Shown here in pieces: positions 1 to 12,700 of a stretch of 37,677 bases of DNA. Positions within the stretch are counted from its first letter, which is position 1, and every line of letters starts with the position of its first letter. Source of the stretch: Lenisia limosa. Lineage: Eukaryota > Breviatea. Below the pieces are notes generated by a model. That model had not been told where the DNA came from and ran no database searches. It was given only the letters and a program-made list of their open reading frames with translations. The stretch is from positions 1 through 37,677 of the forward strand of contig LPNZ01011378.1 of the NCBI GenBank assembly GCA_001655205.1, read 5' to 3'. A program made the position numbers and the translations under genes.

Positions 1-135
1 TGTTGTTATCAACCCTCCGTGTCTTATCGGCCAACAGAGTTGATTTTGGGCTTTTTGTTTCATAAATTATCCAATTTTGCTCCTTTCTTTTTCCTTATTT
101 GCCTTTTTATAAGTTGAATTTTTTTTTTGTTTCAG

Positions 136-3124
136 ATACCCCAATCCTCACCCCCTCCCCAGCAACTGCAGCGGTACCGGCAATTGGTGAAGAAGGCCGA
201 GCAGCACCGCAATGAGGTGATTGAGGCGACTGAGAAGCTGCATCAGATCGACCAGGGGTANNNNNNNNNNNNNNNNNNNNNNNNNNNNNNNNNNNNNNNN
301 NNNNNNNNNNNNNNNNNNNNNNNNNNNNNNNNNNNNNNNNNNNNNNNNNNNNNNNNNNNNNNNNNNNNNNNNNNNNNNNNNNNNNNNNNNNNNNNNNNNN
401 NNNNNNNNNNNNNNNNNNNNNNNNNNNNNNNNNNNNNNNNNNNNNNNNNNNNNNNNNNNNNNNNNNNNNNNNNNNNNNNNNNNNNNNNNNNNNNNNNNNN
501 NNNNNNNNNNNNNNNNNNNNNNNNNNNNNNNNNNNNNNGCAAAGACATCGCTCACTGCTCGTGTTTGTTATTGCCTGGTTTTTATATTTTTGTTTGTTTG
601 GAGTTTCAGATTATACTGTTCGTGATCAGTACCTTTACGCTAGTATTCTTCATCGACATTTCCTTCGGTTTACCCCCCCCCTCACTCCTGTCCAGTAACT
701 GGCGCGAGCAGCTGGAGGAACTCACCCAAAAACTCCATCGCAAATCCAATGAGGTGCGTGCGGGGGGGGGGGGNNNNNNNNNNNNNNNNNNNNNNNNNNN
801 NNNNNNNNNNNNNNNNNNNNNNNNNNNNNNNNNNNNNNNNNNNNNNNNNNNNNNNNNNNNNNNNNNNNNNNNNNNNNGATATTTATCGAGAATTTATCGG
901 GGAAACGTCTTTTTTGGACCGAAGTGAAGCCCTAGGTATAGGTAAGGCGAAAGAAGACATTCAGATGTGGGGTGAGCAAGGGGACAATGAAGAAGGAGGC
1001 AGAGTTGATTTTGGGTTTTTCTAACACATTTGTCTTTTTTGCCCCCCTCCCTTACGGCTTCAGCTTGCGCGAGTGGGAGGCGGGTTACAAGCCTTGGTGG
1101 AAGAGAAGAAGTCTCTGCAGGACAAAAGAAAAGGTGGGAGCAGAAGGGGAAAGGGCGGAATGATAGAATTTACATGAGACGCCTCAGCTGACGATTCTAG
1201 TGGTTTATTCTTTTTGAATTGATCATTTACCCATTTAGAGATGAAATGGGATAATATGGAGCTTGATTACAAATTCACGTGCTCAGATTATGAGGTTGGG
1301 ATTGGTTAATTTGATATCACCTTCCTCGAAATAGTTGAAATTGTTTCACCTTTCATTACAATAATTTATATTATATTCTAACTTCGTAGTTGAAATTCTT
1401 TCTTAGGTTGTTTACATTAGATAGCCTTCCTTTTGGTAGTTAGTATTACATATAACCTTCCTTTTTAGGTTGTTTAAATTCTTTAACCTTCCGCTTTAGG
1501 TGGTTGAATTGGCCATTAAGGATGTGATAATCTATCGAAAAGCTTTAGATGAGTGAGGGGTTGGGATATTGGTAGATGATTATTACTTCCCCGCTCAATC
1601 CCTCCCCAAACATACACCGTGTTTTTCATTATACCCTATCCCGTCCCATTATTCCTGTTCATTTACCCTTGATAGAGCTCTACAAGAGTTCCACCATCAC
1701 AAAATCGAGGAGGTCAACCGAATTATTCATGCACTCTGGATCGCCACTTACAAGGGAACTGGTAGGAGAAATGGAGTGACGGTTCGTTTAGGTGGTATAG
1801 TTATTCTAACGTAGTTGTGAAGACGGTTTTATCATATCCCATTATCTCCTTACCTTTTTAGGTAATGTGACCCTACCATATCATATAGCTACAATATACA
1901 TATCATAGAGCTATGTATACATATCATAGAGCTAGATTTTCAGTATCAAATTAATGGAGTCGATATTGACCCCCTTGTTGTAGATAGAAACTAACCTCTT
2001 TAGATATTGACAGTATCAAACTGATGTTTGAGGAGTCAAATGACAATAAGAAGAAATCTTACGACTACAGAGTAGGGCGTCCACAGTTTACCGAATGACG
2101 TTTTTTTGGAGGTTTTTTGGTTTCATAAACCATTTTCACTGTTTCTCCAACCTAATCAACCCCTCAGTTGGTCTCCATCCGCAACGGCCAGGCGATGGAC
2201 ATGAGGGGAAGGTGCAGTGCTGGACAGAAGGTTTTGGCAAGTCTCATGGTGCGGCTTGCTTTGGCTGAGGCGTTTTGTGTCGACTGCGGCATCCTTACGC
2301 TTGATGGTGGGTTTGGGGGGAGTAATTCTTATTGTGACCGGATAAGTCTTGACCGATTTGCCATATGATTTCCCAGGAAAATTGTTCAAGACTTATTCCG
2401 GTCACTTTATCATCAATTATGCATTTATTTGCTCAGAAAAAAATCAACTTACCTATATAGAACCTACCACCAATTTGGACCAGGCAAACATCATGTCCCT
2501 TGCTTCAGGATTGCAGAAGTGCGGGGGGGGGGGTTGANNNNNNNNNNNNNNNNNNNNNNNNNNNNNNNNNNNNNNNNNNNNNNNNNNNNNNNNNNNNNNN
2601 NNNNNNNNNNNNNNNCTCTTGAGTTTCTGTCTCTAATCCACTACTGTTTTTACCCGACAGTCTTATTGAAACTCTGTTACACTCGTGATGTCACCTTTTA
2701 TCATTTCGACTCAAAATCCGTTCATGGTACTCCTGAATATGAAATACCATTTTGGGGTTCTTTCTGCTCATTCATTGTTTAGCATCCTTGTTCTGTCCGA
2801 TTACAATGCAACGTCTCATCATATTCCCCCAGAATTATTAAGGAATCACTGGAGCGTCGGGGCGTCTTCCAACTCATCATTATCACGCATGACGAGGAGT
2901 TCGTGCGAGCATTGAAGAACGATGGTATCACTGACAAGTTCTACCGAATCAAAAGGAACGAATAGTNNNNNNNNNNNNNNNNNNNNNNNNNNNNNNNNNN
3001 NNNNNNNNNNNNNNNNNNNNNNNNNNNNNNNNNNNNNNNNNNNNNNNNNNNNNNNNNNNNNNNNNNNNNNNNNNNNNNNNNNNNNNNNNNNNNNNNNNAA
3101 ATGAGACAAATATCGGAGCTGTAA
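136..3124 (+). CDS. RAD50: RAD50 double-strand-break repair ATPase, C-terminal part (5' end outside window)
   Basis: SMC-like ATPase subunit of the nuclear MRE11-RAD50 complex, which tethers and processes DNA breaks. Exons seen: 136-257, 696-753, 1064-1133, 1676-1761, 2004-2071, 2168-2306, 2461-2518, 2833-2964, and probably a last piece at 3101-3124 ending RQISEL-stop. The first three give the charged coiled-coil return strand. [20 protein letters not shown] matches the conserved segment before the C-terminal ATPase lobe. [19 protein letters not shown] is the ABC signature motif. Walker B is split by an intron (ILTLD, then EPTTNLD), and ITHDEEF is the His-switch region. Phases agree at most junctions, but exon 1064-1133 ends in phase 1 and exon 1676 needs phase 2, so a small exon in 1134-1675 is probably missed. 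The N-terminal P-loop half and zinc hook lie upstream of the window. The C-terminal lobe looks intact apart from the N-gap at 2967-3098. Confidence 0.95.
1318..1512. repeat. Degenerate short tandem repeats in a RAD50 intron
   Basis: About four loose copies of a 40-50 bp unit built on a CCTTCC stretch followed by TAGGTTGTTT and AATT. The clearest copies are near 1425-1470 and 1470-1510. They fill most of the 542-bp interval where one RAD50 exon is unaccounted for. No function is assigned. Confidence 0.4.
1895..1934. repeat. Two-copy direct repeat, about 20 bp
   Basis: The string TATACATATCATAGAGCTA occurs twice in tandem in the RAD50 intron between exons 1676-1761 and 2004-2071. Just downstream, around 1940-1975, is a degraded echo of the next exon's first bases (CAGTATCAAATTAATGGAG versus CAGTATCAAACTGATG), suggesting a small local duplication. 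Confidence 0.6.
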
Positions 3125-3714
3125 TTTATGTGTTTTTTTCAAAATGTACAATGTTGTAATTTATTCACACGAATTCGTGGGGAGAGTGCTGTGATGATGA
3201 TCAACATGGTAACTCCAACCGGGGAGTCTGACCGACTGTCAAAGGGTTAAAGGTATCTACGTATCTGACACTGGTCAAGACTCACCGATCACTGTATTAT
3301 TAGTATCGCAGGATTGGATTGTTCTTTCTGGTCACTGTATCAGTATTTTATATTAATATTTCTTGCATCAAATCAAAATCAGTTGAAACATAATGGCAAT
3401 AACATAAAATACAGAGGCAGTGCTAATAAGGAGGAAACATGGGGAGGAGGGGGGGGGGGGACANNNNNNNNNNNNNNNNNNNNNNNNNNNNNNNNNNNNN
3501 NNNNNNNNNNNNNNNNNNNNNNNNNNNNNNNNNNNNNNNNNNNNNNNNNNNNNNNNNNNNNNNNNNNNNNNNNNNNNNNNNGGCCTTGGCAACAGGCGCG
3601 GTGGTGTGACAATGTGGCGTGATGGGAGAGGTAAGCTTGCATGTTGTTGATATCGGCCTGAATCTGGGGATGGGGGGATCAGATTAAGATCAAAAATTGA
3701 AAACTATAGCACAT
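3125..3714. other. Convergent intergenic spacer
   Basis: It lies between the RAD50 stop and the stop codon of the large minus-strand gene, so both genes end here. It holds a poly-G run at about 3440-3461 followed by an N-gap (3464-3581). I see no exon-like segment or RNA gene, and open frames here are short and run through the gap. Confidence 0.7.
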
Positions 3715-6700
3715 TTAAACCAATGGAGGAAGGGGTAGGGTTGACAGAATGCCATCATACTCATCTTCAAGTTCAGGCACTTGGACTCGCAGTGGTGTCA
3801 CCGCCTCGGGTGTTTTCCCAGTATTGGACCTAGGAACATCAACACAGTTTTCTTCAAGTCTTGCTAACATATTCACCTACCCAAATAATTATATGTACAA
3901 AACATGCTTACTTGTTTGCAGGAGCCTGGATTTTGAGGCTGAGTTGGTACAGCCGCTCTGAGGCCTTGTTCATGGACTGGAGCGGTGAAAAGCCCTTTCA
4001 ATAAAGATATCACATTAATACGATGTCACTTAATTGGTTGACCACAACATCCCTCCCTCCCACCTCTTTTTCGAAATCGTGCCGTCGGAGGAATCGGCCT
4101 AATGGAATTGTGACCGACACCGAATAGTGGACTTTCTACATTTGGTGAGCTTACAAAAATTGCTGAATGCAATTGGAAAGCTGGTCTTTTACATTCTAAA
4201 TTTAGAGTTTGAAATGGAAATTAGCACTGATATGGATATAATAAACAAATGAGTTTCCTCTTGAAGACCTGATGGAGCTTTATATCCTCAATGATTTTGT
4301 AGTACAGTCTCCGCTTGTTGATGTTGATTAATCCTTGGAGACGGTTGGGGTTGCCTGGGTTGGATTAAGCATGAAATTTTAGACAGATTAAAATCAGACC
4401 AGTAAATTTGTTGAGTGGTCATTGTTATTTACCCTGAGACCTTCAGTGATTGAGGTGAGGTCGGAAAGGTACAGTCCAACGTAGGGCACTGCAGGGTGGT
4501 GTCGGCTGCGTTGTAAGAAAGAGGGATTTGGTAATATTTATTGATGTGGGAATGTTTGATTGCCAGTGAAAACTATCTTGGCCTGAAGGGAATTCATATT
4601 CTAAAGTCCAAATATCATGAAATTGTGCTGGTTTTTTACTTCAAATGTTGTTGAAAATGGGCCCACTTTTTGGCAAGCTCTTGTCGGTAGTTTTTAAATG
4701 AAGACATGGGGTGCATCAAGACTTCAATTTCAGAAAGAATCTAAATCGTAAGCAGATAAAGACCACATTGGAAATACACATGTTAATGTTTTGAATTTTC
4801 ATCTAGTCTAATTTCAATCCCTTTTCATCTTGAATTACAAACCGCACCTCAAGTGTGTCCTTTTTGAGAGGTGCTGTTTTCAACCTTGTAACGGCTGAGT
4901 TGTTGATAGATGCATAGATCACCATAAGTGACTGGAAGTTCCTACAATATAAAGGCCAATAGTTTGCCTTTAAAATGATAAGGTTGTATTATCTAAAATA
5001 GCATATCGTATAATTACTTATCGAGATGTATATATCAATAAATATACTCTATCATAAACATAAGCTTTTGTTTGATTAAAATAATTAAGTGTCAGTTTGG
5101 GAGTAATGAGAATTGAGGCTTTCTTGGAATAAAATGATAATTAGGTCTGTTTGAACAACTGGACAAGTTCTTAAAATATCAATACTCTAAAGCTAAAGTA
5201 GCATTGTCTTATATTTGAATCGAGATTTGGTGCTGTTAGATCTTACCTGAGATGTATCAACTCGGAGGCCACAGACACAAGACGGCTAATTACAGCACCT
5301 CTTTCTCGCGGACCAGGTTGATTGATCACCATGTCCATAACCTACTAGTTAACATGTTCGTCTGTTGGCAAACACTGTGATATTATTGATTTTCTATAAT
5401 CTGTGTGAATATAAACTTGTGGTTGATTTACCTATATAAATGAAAACATAGCTTCTTTGTTATTGTATAACCAGTTAGTTATAGTTATGACTCAAAGAGA
5501 GGTGTTTCAAACTCTCTACTGAGGCTTTTCGGTCCCAACCATCCCACCCAGAGCGACACTTGGTTGAACTGTTGAACGCTCTCGTAAACGTTTGGAGCTT
5601 GTAAGCGGAAATCTCGTGACCAATCCGGTTGGAGCAGCTCGTGGGACTAATGGGTGAGGAAAGAAGCAGTATTGAGGGATTATACAGTATACTAAATATG
5701 AATAGGCAAGGTAAATTGTTAAGGGCCTAAAACTGCTTGAAGTGTTGAAGAAAATATGGGAAAGAGTGTTATTGTCTTGTAAATGAGATTTGAGGGACGT
5801 TAAATGAAACGAATATATAAAACAATGTATACATACTGTAGTTCTTCAATATATGAGCGTATATGTAGAGAGATCAACTTGTCAAGCATGGTATGATTTG
5901 GTGACAAGTCATGTTTGAATACCTGAGATTGAGGCCAATGTATTAACACATAAAGATTTCCAGCCACCTCAATTCGACAAAAGAAGTCGTGATCCACTCT
6001 TGTGAGGGAGATTGCGATTTCCTTGGCTGACATTGCCTCAAAAGTCCGTTGCATTGACCCCCCGGCCCCTCCAGCTAAAAAGTCGGATTCCGGTTGGCCT
6101 ATATTGTATTCCATAACTAGCTCTAGTTTCAAAGCAAAATAACCAAATCAAACACTGTTTTTATGGGTACTGCGTTTTGTTGTAAATGAATTCAAAAAGG
6201 TCTCATTCACAAGTGCTTTTATCAATTGCGTTATCAAAATATTTAAAATGACTTGTTGATCAATTATCACAAATCAGCATAAATAAAATGAAAATATAAC
6301 CAATATCAAGGAATAACATCAATTATCTCATATTTTATTCAAAAAATGGTTATCATAGGTGGTGTGGTCTAACCAAAGTTGTCGTCAAAGAAAAACGATT
6401 CATTGCCGGTGCAATATCTATATGGTTAAAAGGCGGCTGTGGCTAAATGATATTTAAGAACCTGAATTACAACTCTGGGAACCCCTAATTACTTTGAATG
6501 ATTGTCCATGATAAGACTCGAGGACTGTTTGACTCCGTTTGTAGTGTTACTCCGCATGGATCTTCTCTGGTCGGTTAGTAATTTGTTTATGTTATCATAC
6601 ATCAAAGTGTGTCATTGAAATGTGTCGATATCAAATGTTTCATTTATAATTTTCTTGTTCTGGTTTGTTTTTATATTTCATTGATAAATTCCTAGTTTTG

Positions 6701-9700
6701 AAAGGAAGAAAAAAAAAGATACGTGTCATTAAATGAAAATATTGACATTTCTATTCATCCCACTTTGTCCTTAATATTTCCGTCTTGGTCTACAGGAAGA
6801 TAGTCCAACCGAATGTCCTAAGAATGGGGTTAGTTTTCGGATAATAGTAGATGACAGACGATAAGATTGTTACTGTGTATTAATTTTATAGTTTCGCTGG
6901 AAGCGGAGACAGATGTATAGATTTATTAAAATGTTACTTTAAGAGAAGATAAGGTAATACATCCTAGAATGCTATGAGAAAGTGGATTCAGTCTTCTTCG
7001 ATATTGCCATTTTGTCATGTTCTTACTCGATATTGCCATTTTGTCATGTTTATCTCCCTCCGATCAGCCTACTTTATCGAAGTCCAAGTCCCAAACGTAA
7101 TCATCCTGACCCGGTATGGAGGTGCCATGGTTGGGCCGTGACAGAAAGAGGGTATACATCATGGATTCAGCCCTTCAAAACAGTAAGAAGCAGAAACTGA
7201 ACATGATATGTGCTAAAGTGTATAATCCAAGAAAATGTTGAGTGAGTGGAATCTGAAATTCTCACATTTCAGAACAACCCAAACCCCTTATCCTCATATC
7301 TTCCCCTCCTTCTTCCAGGATAAGGGTATCCAAGAGGTGGAAAGGATATGGTTTTATCAAACATATTATTAAAGATAATAGTGCCTTATCTGCAAACTAA
7401 CCCAGTTAAAATTATTTAATTATTAAATCTTGGTATCACAATTACGCATAAACAAATAGCAGAAATAAACTAACACATAACAGTGATGTAATTTGATAAA
7501 TGTAATTAATATTTCTACCAGCTTTTCTGTGTATTTCTATTTTATTGCAAGCATATCAGTATCATGAAATATATAATATAACTCACAACCTTGTGCCTAC
7601 ATTGTAAGATCGATCTTGTTTTGAAGCTGTTTAATCAGCTCAGAGACTTTAGTATCCGTTGAAATCTGAGAAATATATCAGAGCAGTATTAAGAAGGATA
7701 GAGAGTAAGATAAATATAATTAAATTCGAGCGAGTTTGTAAAATTTCTAATTGTAATTGAAATATTTAAACAATATTTTTTTTTTGATATCTTGATTTGA
7801 ATTGGAGTTTGTTTTCACTTTATTAATAGCTGAAATAGTGTTCCATTTTAGTTACTTGACATTCCAACAGGCCAACTTTAATCGTGCGATAGCCGTGGAT
7901 TTCGGTGAGGAAAACTCGAACCTGTTATGTTATTTTCAAAGCATAAGAGCTAAAAGAAAGTCGCATAGTATCTTCTGATTATTTGTGAGCTTCTATACAA
8001 CAGAATAACAATTATTAAAATTCAAATTAAGGGTATTGTTAATGTAATGTTAACATTAATAAGTATATACAATATTATATAGAATTTATAAAAAGGCTTT
8101 AGTCATTGGACAAACCAATTTAGTGGGCAGGTCACAAATCACTGGCTGGCTACTTTGCTGATGCAGGACTTTACTCGCTGTCATACGGAGGGACTGGACA
8201 AAAGTTTTCGGAATCACACAATCTGGGGGGAGGTATTATTACAATTTGCGGTCTCACTGTTGGGAGGTATTTGAGAAAAGTTGTTATTCAAGGAGTAATT
8301 TCACTAATATATGTGTCTACGACCAAGAATAGGACAGTCACTTGTACACTAACAGAAGATCGAATAATATTGAATCTTGATATGGAGTGACAACCAGCCT
8401 TGCAAACCCTCGTCATCAAGCTCCCTTTCAATTGTGTCAATGAAGGAATGCACCTTATCCAAAGTTCTGAAATATTACAATAAATATAGTAATAAACGGG
8501 TTAAACCTTATAATATATGATGACAACACTAAGATATATTAAATATCTCACATTTAGTAAAAAGATTCCTAAATAAAAGATAATGTGTGAGTATCAATTA
8601 CTTAAAATCCTTTTAAAATCAAAGTGATCTAATAAGTGATCTAAGTGATCCCTCATAGTAAAATCCTTACACCGCCCACCCATATGAGAAGTCAGCGTAG
8701 TTAAAGTTGGCCATCCACCACTCGAGAACACAGAGAATTCGGGCCTTCAGATTGTTGAAATCCTCGTCACTATCTTTGGGTGGTGGCGTGGAGTATCTGG
8801 ATATGGAGTGAAAGTGGAGGAGAAAGAAATTCATTGTGAAAAAGGAAGTAAAATCAAGAGTAATTAGAGGTGAAAATGCAAAATCATACTATACTAGCTG
8901 TTTATATCATAGATAAGAATGAAAAATGACACAAGAGTTCTTAGACCACATTATTACAGTGAATTTCCAAGAAAGAGATCATGAGCTGTCAGAACACGGA
9001 AAAATTCTTCTTATTTCCCAAGAGTTATATGAAATCAATGGCACCTTTCACAAAACTCCAGCATTTTGGATAAGAAGATTGCACTTCTTTATTATTTATT
9101 AGTAACTTAATTAAACGAAATCCCACAAACAGTTCAATGAGCTTTGTAAGGAATATCTTTGACGTGGTGTAAGTCGGCAGGGTTGAAATTAGCACCTTAC
9201 AGATGTCTAAACCATTATATGCAAAATAAAAGCCTCTTAGTAATATGGTTTGCATTGATAACTTTCCCAACTTTATCCCCAGTTCAAAATATTGAGGAGT
9301 TTACCACTAAATTTTATGCCAGCACATCAGGGCTAACTTTTACAAGATTCGCAAGCATACCAATGCTAACTTTTTATCCCCTCTCATACAATATTACATA
9401 TGATTTTGCATAATGCTCAAATATCACCCCTGCAAACTATTCAAGGGCTCACGGACGGTCAAATGAATGATTTCGTTCAAACTGGCGGCTGAGACGCTGA
9501 TGTGTGGAAGGCCCCCATAGTTCCTGAAAAGGTTGGAAATAATGGCACATTACCATAGTTATTCTGTCATGGATTTTTTGAAAATACACTTACACCCCGT
9601 TATCTCAATTTAGGTTAGACTCCCATAGGAACAACAGCGACATACTTTTCGGTTTTTCTCTCAACGTTGAATACTTCATGACTTATTTTGCGAGAGGCAG

Positions 9701-12700
9701 GGTCCCAAATTGGAGAGTCGCCTGTTATTGTTAAGTAAATGGTCCACGAGGTTTAATGTGTGAGTGTTTCGTTATTAACAACTTTGATATTCTATTTTTT
9801 CAGTCTATCCTTACATTGGGTACTATTGGAATTAATCTTGAATGTGTAAGTCACCTATGAATTTTTTTCATAAACAAGAGCAAATGCCAATTTTCATTGA
9901 ACAAATTGTAGCGTACCAGTGTTACAGGCGTCTTCTTCACTCTCACACTCCATGACGTTTGATGATGGAATTGACATTTCCACTGACATCAATAAAAACT
10001 GAAATCAACGCTGTTTAAGGGCAATATTCTATGATATAATGGTATATTGATATGTATTATATTGGTTCATCAAAGAAATATTGTCACCAAAATCTATCCA
10101 TAAACTATGATCTCAACAATAGTAATCAATTTGATGAATTTTGCATATCATGCACACCATGCATGCATAAGCCAACATCTATCCAAGTTTTGGAAAAGTC
10201 AGATTCCTAATAAAATTATTTTCCTTGCTTCCAATTTTTACACTATATCCCTTTCTATCTCATACTGAACGCATGAGTCGGTGACAACACAGTCGTTTGG
10301 TTGTCAAGTGGCTTGGAAAGACTGAACTTAAGGAGACTGTCAATCTACAGGATGAATAGAATGCGAAGGTTTTTAAGATCGTATATCCCCACCCAACCAC
10401 CAGTTCACATTATGCCACATACAAATGCTAATGACTAAGCAGCACCCCTTCGAACAACTGGCCATATCCCTTCTGCCATTATAATCTCTCCCAAAACATT
10501 CTCCACACCAAGTTACTGAAGTCGCCGAGCTGCTCGTCTAGTCTATCCTGGTTTCTGACGTCGGCTGGTGTGTTTATGACTGCGTTGGTGCTGTTACAGA
10601 TGGCTGCAATACCTATAGGGTGAGAAATGATGGATAAATCAGTACATGGATGAATGACAGAACTGCGTGTAATAAATTGTGTTGAGATTATTCAAAAATT
10701 TGAAATTTCATTGTCTGTTATAGAATTCGAAAGTCATTTTGTTTTCTTTTAGTAAAGTGTTCAAATAACAAAAACAATATTTCATCCTTTATTTCCGCAC
10801 TCAATGATTGTGATTCCACTCTATCCACCGACTGGAGAATACACGGTCATTGAATAATTCCAATAAAGCTCCGATACGTGTAAGTTCCAGACTGACTGCA
10901 GTTGAGGTTTGCTGAGAATGGTGGTGGGTAAAGATGGACAAGTGTATGTGATGGAATAGGGGGGGGGGGGGNNNNNNNNNNNNNNNNNNNNNNNNNNNNN
11001 NNNNNNNNNNNNNNNNNNNNNNNNNNNNNNNNNNNNNNNNNNNNNNNNNNNNNNNNNNNNNNNNCAATCCAAAATAATTACATGGATTTGCACTAAATGG
11101 CGAATTTAACACGAAAGCACGAATTATGCTTATTGCTTGATAATTGACTCATTATTCAAGGGTTTTTGTTGATAAATCATAATACTAGATCAGGTTTATG
11201 ATTGATAAATCTATGATATTGTTTCAACTTGAATGTTGCGTACCTTCTTGAGCTTATTAAAGCAACTGATAAACAGTTTGAAGCGATGTTGAGTCTCATT
11301 TGGTTCTAAAGGTGACTTCGCAAGGTCTACTTGAGACCCCACTGAACACTCAGCTTTGCTTGAATTACAGCTTAGTATCTGCAAGGTAATTAGATGTGTA
11401 TATACACAGTAATATCATAAGGGCGACAGTTCAGTATTCATGGGCAAGTTGTTGTAAAGTTAATGATATCGCTTTGCATTGTGTGGCCATAGTCGATAAA
11501 ACAAATATTTCGTATTTAAGCAAACACATGATCAAAGTGCACAAGAATGTCAAAACACATCTATTCATATTAAAATTCTAGGGAAATGTATTTCATGTAA
11601 GAACAATGAGAACAAATGCAAAGTTAAGTTGATAGTGAAATGATGTAATATTTTGAAAGCTTAAAGGGAAGTTGAATGACTAGGGATTGACTAAATGTGG
11701 AATCATGGATTGAATAAGTGGAGATAATAGACAATGTACATTGCCTTATTACCAGAGGTTGTACTTACATTTGGTGAATCGGGGTGTTCTTCTGTCATAC
11801 TCATTTCGCTCTAACTGGTCAAGATTTGCCGAAGTTTTCAATGATGGTATTTTGTGTTTAACTAGGTCAGAATTGACAATCAAGGTCCAACATTGGTTCT
11901 TCGGAGACCATGTTAACTACTTCTCTTTCTCACCTTTGAAGTGTCAATTTGGTCCAGAGCCGTCTATAATGTCAAATTCTGTGTTGTGATGGTTACCATA
12001 TTGCTGTCTAAAAAATTTACCATTCATTTTTCTCATGTAAATCACCTCCTATCCCCACGCACATGGTATTGGAACTGTCTGCTCTCCAGGCCCGCAATGG
12101 CGTCCAGTGCCACCTGTGAGATAATTCGCGCCTGTTCTTCTCCCTCCACCGTTCCGTCATTGTCGAGGATTGTGTTGAAATCGATTTTACAGACGGGAGC
12201 GCTGGGGGTCATGGCTAAAGCTTGTTAGGGTGATCATCCAAGACATATAATAATACCAAACTCTATGGGAAGGTTTCATAGCTTGGTGGTATTCACTTGG
12301 TGTACAGGTAGTAGAATGAAGAATGGGATCGGGCAGATATATTATAAAAAAAATGGTACGCATTATATATATGATATACTATATAGATATACATCATATA
12401 CTAAAACGCACTACTATTATGAAAATGATATTGGGAGACCACTTTAGTAAGCCTTTTTAGGATTATGACTTTAGTATTATGATATGATACATCATGACAA
12501 GTCAATCTACCCTTTTTACGTTGGTCATCAGAGGGGTCACAAATGTCATTATCTTCGTAGTTGTTGTCTTCATCATCTTCATTAAGGGCATTATCAATGG
12601 ACACCCTGCTATGTGTTAATAACACATACTATGAACGATAAAATACACATACTTCAAATTGATGATTTATATAATATCATATAGCTATATGAAAACAATG

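Noticed and set aside
127-927. Long open frames running through the N-gaps
   Set aside because: They exist only because N is read as coding; the real RAD50 exons are short segments inside them.
9025-9270. Stand-alone 81-residue minus-strand protein
   Set aside because: Its core (9206-9107) is the second REM exon of the large gene; upstream and downstream parts are intron.
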